NCBI GenBank assembly: GCA_003342895.1
Contig: PTFA01000011.1
Span: 8,891,081-8,955,080 of the forward strand
Source: Casuarius casuarius
Taxonomy: Eukaryota; Chordata; Aves; Casuariiformes; Casuariidae
Length of the DNA: 64,000 nucleotides
Reading direction: 5' to 3'
Part shown: positions 1-64,000 of the stretch, one piece after another
Layout: each line of letters opens with the position of its first letter
How positions within the stretch are numbered: position 1 is the stretch's first letter
Notes under the pieces: generated by a model
Told to the model about the DNA's origin: nothing
Seen by the model: only the letters and a program-made list of their open reading frames with translations
The model's database searches: none
Program-made: the position numbers and the translations under genes

Positions 1-1309
1 AAAGCATAACTATAAAGCCCCAATGAAATACGTTGCTTGAAAAATTATGACCAAACTTTATGTAGAACCTGTTATTGTTGACAACTGCAAAGCTTTTTAC
101 AAACTTGTCAAAGTTAAATACAAACTACATGTGGGTTTGTTTTGACTGTCTCTGAAGAGAAAGATAGTAGTGACCTAACAGTGCATTACAGTGCATTACA
201 ACAGGTTGAGACAAGAAGTAAAGGATAAATTATGCAACTGAAAACGCAGTGTCATTTAAACATGCAAATGAAATTACAAAATTTGGAATTTAGCCAAAAA
301 AGCAGTGTTAACACCCTCCTGTTACAAAAAGTAATCTAGGAATATTTAATGTTCACAAGTTATGAGAACTTCAGTTTTATATTTCAGCTACCAAAACCAC
401 TTTTAAGTTGCATCAGTGCAACTGTTGACACTGCTAAACAAATATAAACAAATATATTAATTATCCATTGATAAGGAAAAAGAAATAAGTAGACAGTCAT
501 TCCTGTTTCTGTGAGCACTGACACTGCTTTGTACCTTTCTGTGCATAGTTATTAAGTAACTCATCACATACATTTAATTTTTATGGTGTGAAAGATACAT
601 TAAAACTGTTGCAAATGCATTGTGAGATTCTCCTTGTGACTTTGAACTTGTATTGACAGATTAAGCCATCACAAACCTGCAAGTTAGAAACTACTAGGAA
701 AGTATTTCTTAATTGAAAAAATCTAATATGGTTCTGTTTGTTAGCTTTGTGTTTATTCTACCCTCGTGTTGGGCATCTCTCAATTAGGAAACAGCACAAG
801 GATGAGTTCATGGTACACAAGAAAAGAAAAATTGAAAAATACATTATTTTCCAGGTTATCCCCTGCCTGCTTTCCTCATTTTCTGTCTTTAAATGCTGCA
901 AGTACAAACTCTGGTATATAGACCTACTACTACGTGGTAGAGGATGAACAAAGTGAAATCTGTGCCTTTACAGAGAATTTGGGATGTCCTTTCTTTATCA
1001 CTTTATAAATCATATATTTCATTATCACTTCGTAAAGACACTGGAGTTTAAAGAATGTCTAGCAGATACTAGTATGTAATATGCAATGCTTCTTTCCCTT
1101 CTGAAAATATTATGTTGTGTATCATGTAAAAATTCTGTAGCCGTGCATCATATTAATGCACCCCGCCCTGGATAATGCATTCTCCAACTTTAATTACTTG
1201 TTTAATTATCTTTAGTTTGTTTCAAAGCCTCAAGCGACTGCTCTTGCTTAGATGATTAGAAAATTGCTTCCAGTTGCAGAAATCTATTTCCTGTTGTTTC
1301 TTCTGGCAG
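1..1309 (+). other. ROBO1 intron upstream of the Ig5 exon (3' part)
   Basis: AT-rich sequence with no supported exon. It contains a small direct repeat of GTGCATTACA (181-200). It ends in the polypyrimidine tract TTTCCTGTTGTTTCTTCTGGCAG. The intron continues upstream of the window. Confidence 0.8.
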
Positions 1310-59548
<58,239 letters not shown>

Positions 59549-60169
59549 AGACAACATGAGAAGTACTGTAACAGGCTTTTAAAATCTAATCAGAAAAAAA
59601 TATCACTTAAGATGCCTCAAGTCTGATGATATTTGACGCCAGAAATAATCTTCAGTGCAATCAGAGTGTACAATTTTTCCTTTTTTTCTTTCTGCCATCA
59701 GATTGCTAGTTTTTATTTTACTATTTCTTTGTAAACCTCCTTATTAGGAATGGCCCTTGCCTCTTCCATAATGCTAAGTGCATCACCTTCGCTGCCCAAG
59801 AAGGCAGGTAAGCTGCTCTTCGTGGTGCTTAATCCTGAAGCAGCAGCTGGCTTAGAACAGGAGGGGATTGCAAAAGCTGGAATCCCTACATTTTGCCCCT
59901 AAAAAGCAGTGCGCGGTACACTGCTCATACACTAATGAGCCAATCGATAATGTTACATACAGCATTGAGTAAAAAGTTGCATAAAGTGAACATCACGCAG
60001 AGCACTCTTATTATAGCGATTTTCCTGTAGTCTGCAGTTAGTGCAAATGGTATCTTGCAGTTTCAATACAGACTGTATTTTGTTTTTTGACAGTCTTTTG
60101 CTAACCTTTTGAAGAAGCAACAGTTTTACAGATGCAACTAGAATCAATTTGGGGTGAGGTGGCTCTTAT

Positions 60170-60177
60170 TGTAAATA
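60170..60177 (+). promoter_or_regulatory. Pumilio-type element in 3' UTR
   Basis: TGTAAATA fits the Pumilio consensus TGTANATA in the sense orientation. One exact octamer in 1.7 kb of AT-rich sequence may occur by chance, so binding is only a possibility. Confidence 0.3.
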
Positions 60178-60540
60178 TGTACTCATTTTAAATCCCCTGT
60201 GGTACTTTAATTTGTCTTTCCATTTACATCATTACGTACATTCTTATTAAAAATGTCCTTTGGGATAGGCAGGAAGCAAGCCAATATAAACGCTATTTGT
60301 CTAATCATGGCATGAGGAAGTTTATCTGAAACTTGTTCTGATTTTAAGCCTCAATAATGCCTAGAAAAATAAGCAAGGAAATCAATGGACATTTTTAATA
60401 ATTATTGGATAATATCATTAACTGTTACTGGCCCAAATCTCAGACCTCTACTTGTCTCAATTCACCTTAAAGAAGAAGTGCCACTTAAAGAAGTTTTGTT
60501 TGATCTTGGGGGTTATTTTTTTTGTAATGCACTGCTTATC

Positions 60541-60558
60541 TTTTTTTTTTTTTTTTTT
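60541..60558. repeat. T18 homopolymer in 3' UTR
   Basis: Eighteen consecutive T just upstream of the miR-218 match; its length may vary between individuals. Confidence 0.9.
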
Positions 60559-60566
60559 GGTTTTAA

Positions 60567-60574
60567 AAGCACAA
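60567..60574 (+). promoter_or_regulatory. miR-218 seed match (8-mer) in ROBO1 3' UTR
   Basis: AAGCACAA is the perfect complement of miR-218 positions 1-8. Repression of ROBO1 by miR-218, itself encoded in SLIT2/SLIT3 introns, is established in mammals. The site lies 8 bases after an 18-T run. It is the only full 8-mer I found in the UTR. Function in this species is inferred. Confidence 0.65.
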
Positions 60575-60823
60575 TCACTAAACTTTGTTTGTAAACCATT
60601 GTAACTATTAACCTTTTTTGTCTTATTGAAAATGTTAAGCATTTGTTTGGGATATTTTTCATCTTTTTGTTAATGTTCTATGTTTGTATTTGGAGTATTT
60701 GAATGACGACAGATGGTAAAGTAACAAACCTAAATGTGGGCCATAATCAGAACACTTCTCACTTTTCCTGGACTTACAGAAAATTCTCAGTTTTGCTGTG
60801 GCCTCTGTCAACATTGGATTTTC

Positions 60824-60829
60824 ATTAAA
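60824..60829 (+). terminator. Possible proximal polyadenylation signal
   Basis: ATTAAA about 1.28 kb after the stop. The sequence behind it has a modest TG/T-rich stretch (TGATGTCCTCTGTCTGTAG, about 60870-60888). Weaker context than the site at 61213. A transcript ended here would still keep the miR-218 match. Confidence 0.3.
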
Positions 60830-61212
60830 GCTGAAATAGAGGCATTAGTTGCATTGAATTTGCCAAATGATGTCCTCTGTCTGTAGATTTTATGATCTTT
60901 TTTGTAATTATAGAATTTCTTTGTCATTGGTGCTAATGGAAAATTGTGTGTTTGTTTATGGACAGCTATCAGGACTAGCCCCAATGGAAAAAAAAAGAAG
61001 AAAAAAAAGTGTTTTGGTGTTTACCGAAGACTGAAATTTTTCATTTAGCTAATTTTTAAAGAACGGTTACATAGAAAGGGTGTGCAGTACTAAAGGAACA
61101 ATCCACGTGATTAATGTTTTCATTATGTTCATGTAAGAAACCTCATATTTTAGCCATAATTTTACATACTGAAGATCCAATAATCAGAAAAGTAATTTTT
61201 GTCACATTATTT

Positions 61213-61218
61213 ATTAAA
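61213..61218 (+). terminator. Probable distal polyadenylation signal of ROBO1
   Basis: ATTAAA, the commonest variant hexamer, followed by a TG/T-rich tract at about 61238-61270 (TTTTCTTGTGTAGTTTCTTG) at the right spacing for a downstream element. No AATAAA occurs between the stop codon and 61988. Cleavage would fall near 61230-61238. Confidence 0.55.
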
Positions 61219-61988
61219 AATGTTCTCAAATACATTATTTTTCTTGTGTAGTTTCTTGTGTTCCCTGAAATTTTTGTTTAGGGCCGCTTCTGATTTTACT
61301 TTTGGTTACCTTAAAAATCTGATTTCTGGGTGCTTCATGAGCTGTGACAACTAAAATTTCTATTTGCCTGATAATTTCCAGAGGGAGCTGATGAAGAAAA
61401 TCTGTACCAACAATAGCATTCACCTCCTAGGTGAGACACTTTTGTTAAAAAGGAAGTAAGATTCAAATAGTTAAAGGGAAGGAATATTTTGAGTCTTATG
61501 AGCCTGCACAAATACAAGTTTTCTAAGTACCTACTGTTGCCTCCTCTGCTCTAGCCATTTTGGGGTCTTCTGCAGAATCCTGCTATGGATTCGTGACTGA
61601 ATAGGTAACGATCCCTTTTCCTTTCCTACATTTTCTTAACCCTTTACTCTTACTGAACCCTCCATTCCTGCCCTTCCTTACCCTTCTGGCTTCATCTCAG
61701 TTTTTTTTTTTTTAAAAAAAGGGACAGCAAATGGTGTAACAAAAAAAACCCATCTTTTATTCAACAGAACCTTCTTGTTCCTTGTCTTTTTGATTGTCAT
61801 ACTTCTTGTTTCCCAAGATCTTAAAACAGACATTTGGAGCCAGCGCCTAAGATGCTGCAGAGTATTGAGACAGCACAGAGTGTCTCGCCACAGAAGATTG
61901 CTAGAACCCTGGCACCTTTAATCAGGCCTATGTCTCAAATATAATTTCTTCTGTAATTGTGGCTTTGAAGCAGGTATTAAGATAGTAG

Positions 61989-61994
61989 AATAAA
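61989..61994 (+). terminator. Isolated AATAAA downstream of ROBO1
   Basis: The first canonical AATAAA after the stop, 2.4 kb downstream, in AATAAATTAAATATATT. It could give a longer 3' end but has no clear TG-rich tract behind it. Confidence 0.2.
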
Positions 61995-62490
61995 TTAAAT
62001 ATATTATCTTTATATGATGCTTAAGGGAGTTTTTGTCTTCAGTCCTGATGCCTGAATTCAGACTGCCGTGTGTTGTAGCTGTCAACATAATCCAGGCAAG
62101 GGCCCATAGACTAGACCGTGCCACAGGAGACTTCCATCTGGCCTGCCACCTTGCTGTCGGAGGAGGTGGGAATGGCTTGTTTGATGAGCACAGACTGCTT
62201 CAATAGCTGATTGTCTCTCTGAATGCTGGGAATGGCCTGATGGTTTGGGCTCAAGCCATTACCGTGCCAGTGTGTGGGGAAAGAGGGGGAACTTTAGGTG
62301 TGTTCCCTGAGAGGTCTGCGCCTTGGCACAAAAGCACAGGCTGCTGCCAAAGGTGTTGTGGTGAATCACAAAGCTGGGATCTAGTTAAAGCTGTAGAGTA
62401 TAGACCTCTGTAAGGTTTATTTGTCCAGAGACACTGGTGCCACATGCCTGAAATAACTGGTACTCACTTCGTTCTTTACTGGCGTGGTGA

Positions 62491-62566
62491 AATACTGGAA
62501 ACCAAGTGTCAGATCCACAGCTGATGTAATACTGGAAACCAAGTGTCAGATCCCCAGCTGATGTAA
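62491..62566. repeat. 37-bp tandem duplication (2 copies)
   Basis: AATACTGGAAACCAAGTGTC...CAGCTGATGT is repeated at 62528 with period 37 and one mismatch (A at 62517, C at 62554). Probably recent. Confidence 0.95.
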
Positions 62567-64000
62567 ATCTACATAGCTTCACTACAAATCAGACCCCAGC
62601 TAAAGCTCTGACCTCAAGTAATGGTAAGTGGGAAATCTTACCCAATGAATTTTTTTATTAGCAATTATTATAAATTAGTTTGATGGTGTTCCCTCGGAAC
62701 ATTTCTGAATTGTTTTGTGATTACATCCAGTCGTGATTAACAATATCTTAAAATGAGTAAATGAAAAGACAGTGTATCATAGAATTCTTTCATCCACACT
62801 GGTTTCTCAGTACACTATGGTCTTACCAAAAATACTGTAATGAAGATAAAAAGTGCAACAGCTTAGTCTTAAAATTGTAGGTCCTGTTAGTCAGTTTTGA
62901 TATATACTTGATTTGGTCTTCAGCATTCAGATGTAGTAGAACCAGTCATCTTTTCATTGCTACTTTACATAAAAAAAATTATTCAGTGATTGGGAAGTCA
63001 ACATAATAGAAGAAAATAGTCATCAGAGTTCTTAATTGTGCTGTATGTCTCCAGGTTAATGCCTATAGACACCAAAAGTTGTGCTAGAGAAGTCCTTTAA
63101 TATTTGTGTGCTGAATTAATGTAATGGATGAAAAGTTTGATTTTTCTTATACTGTGTTCTGTGAAATCCTATATTAGGAACTATTAAATTTAACTTTACT
63201 CAGAGTAAAGTAGTATTTCAGTAGGAAAGTATGAAAAATATCTAAAAATCAGAACTATAATGCCTTGATACATGTTTTAGCATTAAATTTCAATTTATTT
63301 TCCAAGGAGTACTTGTTTTTAAGCATGAATGACAAAGTGGTTTTACATTAGGGTAATGCAAATATAAAATGTTATAATCTGTATTTGCAAAAATTGTATA
63401 GAACAAGGTTAGCTGCAACTGAAAATTAAACCTAAATAACATAATTTCCTTTAACTCCTGAAAATACATTTGGATTGTCTACCACCTTAGTTCCTGTGTT
63501 TCAGAAGCAACAATTTGTTAGAATAGCTACCTAGTTAATTTGTTGTTAAAGTAGATGCTTTACGCAAAGTGTTGCACATTTTCTACTTTAGTATCCCATA
63601 ACTTCCTTGAATAAGCTTAAGGAAGAAAGAATTTTCCTACAAAAAAACATAGGATCTGCCTAAAATAGCATGTATTCTGCAATATGCTTTTCTCAAAATC
63701 TAACCTTCAGCCTCTGTATTCCCAGCTACTGAGATGCTTTTGCTATCAGCCACAGAACCATCTATTAAAAGGGACAAATATTTTGTTGCTTAAGTGAAGC
63801 TTTCAAATTAATGAAAGTAGATTCTTGAAAGTGGAGAAAATTACATTGGTTTTGCTTATGCTAAAGGGTTGCAGATGAAAACTCTTTGTTTGCGAATGAA
63901 AATCCTAACACTTATGTGTAAGAGAAGTGTTATTTGTTTAGTGTGTGTGCATGAAGATACTGGTATCTGCAAATGCAGTTTTACATATGTATACACTTTT

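Larger units (their letters stand above)
59549..61235 (+). other. ROBO1: ROBO1 3' untranslated region
   Basis: About 1.7 kb following the TGA, a length close to what I recall for human ROBO1. It is AT-rich, contains an 18-T run, a miR-218 seed match, one Pumilio-type octamer and several ATTTA motifs. The 3' limit is inferred from the ATTAAA at 61213 with a TG-rich tract behind it. An earlier ATTAAA at 60824-60829 could give a shorter form. Confidence 0.75.
61236..64000. other. Intergenic sequence downstream of ROBO1
   Basis: AT-rich. Holds a T13A7 run (61701-61720), a 37-bp tandem duplication (62491-62566) that overlaps a palindromic-repeat-like segment (to about 62610), and no supported gene on either strand. 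Confidence 0.75.

Noticed and set aside
1252..1309. ATG at 1252 as an alternative ROBO1 start
   Set aside because: It encodes a hydrophobic, signal-like stretch, but those bases are the polypyrimidine tract of the acceptor at 1309, and the upstream exons of ROBO1 are expected outside the window.
62331..62337. Second miR-218 seed match (AAGCACA)
   Set aside because: Lies more than 1 kb beyond the likely poly(A) site, so probably not in the transcript.
62779..62790. ATCATAGAATTC as the end of a CR1 element on the minus strand
   Set aside because: Only a dozen bases fit and nothing adjacent resembles CR1.

Overview
This is a vertebrate window, most likely from a bird. It is almost filled by the 3' two-thirds of one gene on the + strand, ROBO1 (roundabout guidance receptor 1, the SLIT receptor). 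I found 21 consecutive coding exons between 1310 and 59548. They join in phase without a break into 1,207 residues, counting the first, split codon. The product runs from the fifth immunoglobulin domain, through three fibronectin type III domains, one transmembrane helix and the whole cytoplasmic tail, to the stop codon at 59546-59548. The 5' end of the gene (signal peptide, Ig1-Ig4) lies upstream of the window. ROBO1 rather than ROBO2/3/4 is chosen because nearly every exon agrees closely with human ROBO1 as I remember it, including the C-terminal LEETES ending. The bird call is an inference from that similarity, the compact introns, the scarcity of recognisable transposons, and a few decayed palindromic repeats of a kind known from birds and reptiles. 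The species cannot be fixed by eye.

Layout: 1-1309 is intron. 1310-3043 holds two exons for Ig5. 3230-3665 holds two exons for FN3-1, split by a 100-bp intron. 7298-10058 encodes FN3-2. 11401-15221 encodes FN3-3. 22877-23074 encodes the juxtamembrane and transmembrane segment. 26511-26537 is a 27-nt microexon. 29212-42463 encodes the proximal tail with the CC1 tyrosine motif and the CC2 LPPPP motif. 46285-59548 encodes the proline-rich, acidic and serine-rich distal tail. The 3' UTR runs from 59549 to about 61235, and 61236-64000 appears intergenic.

The exons work together as one receptor. Outside the cell, Ig and FN3 domains; inside, short linear docking motifs (CC1 for Abl-type kinases, LPPPP for Ena/VASP, polyproline stretches for SH3 proteins such as srGAPs). 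The 3' UTR carries a perfect 8-mer match to the miR-218 seed, which fits the known SLIT-miR-218-ROBO1 feedback.

No other protein-coding gene, RNA gene or CRISPR array is supported, and I found no undescribed biological system. The points worth a second look are a GC-AG intron, the 27-nt microexon behind a weak donor, the miR-218 site, a glutamate-codon run near the C-terminus, a reverse-transcriptase remnant, two dispersed duplicated sequences, several palindromic repeat remnants and three local tandem duplications.
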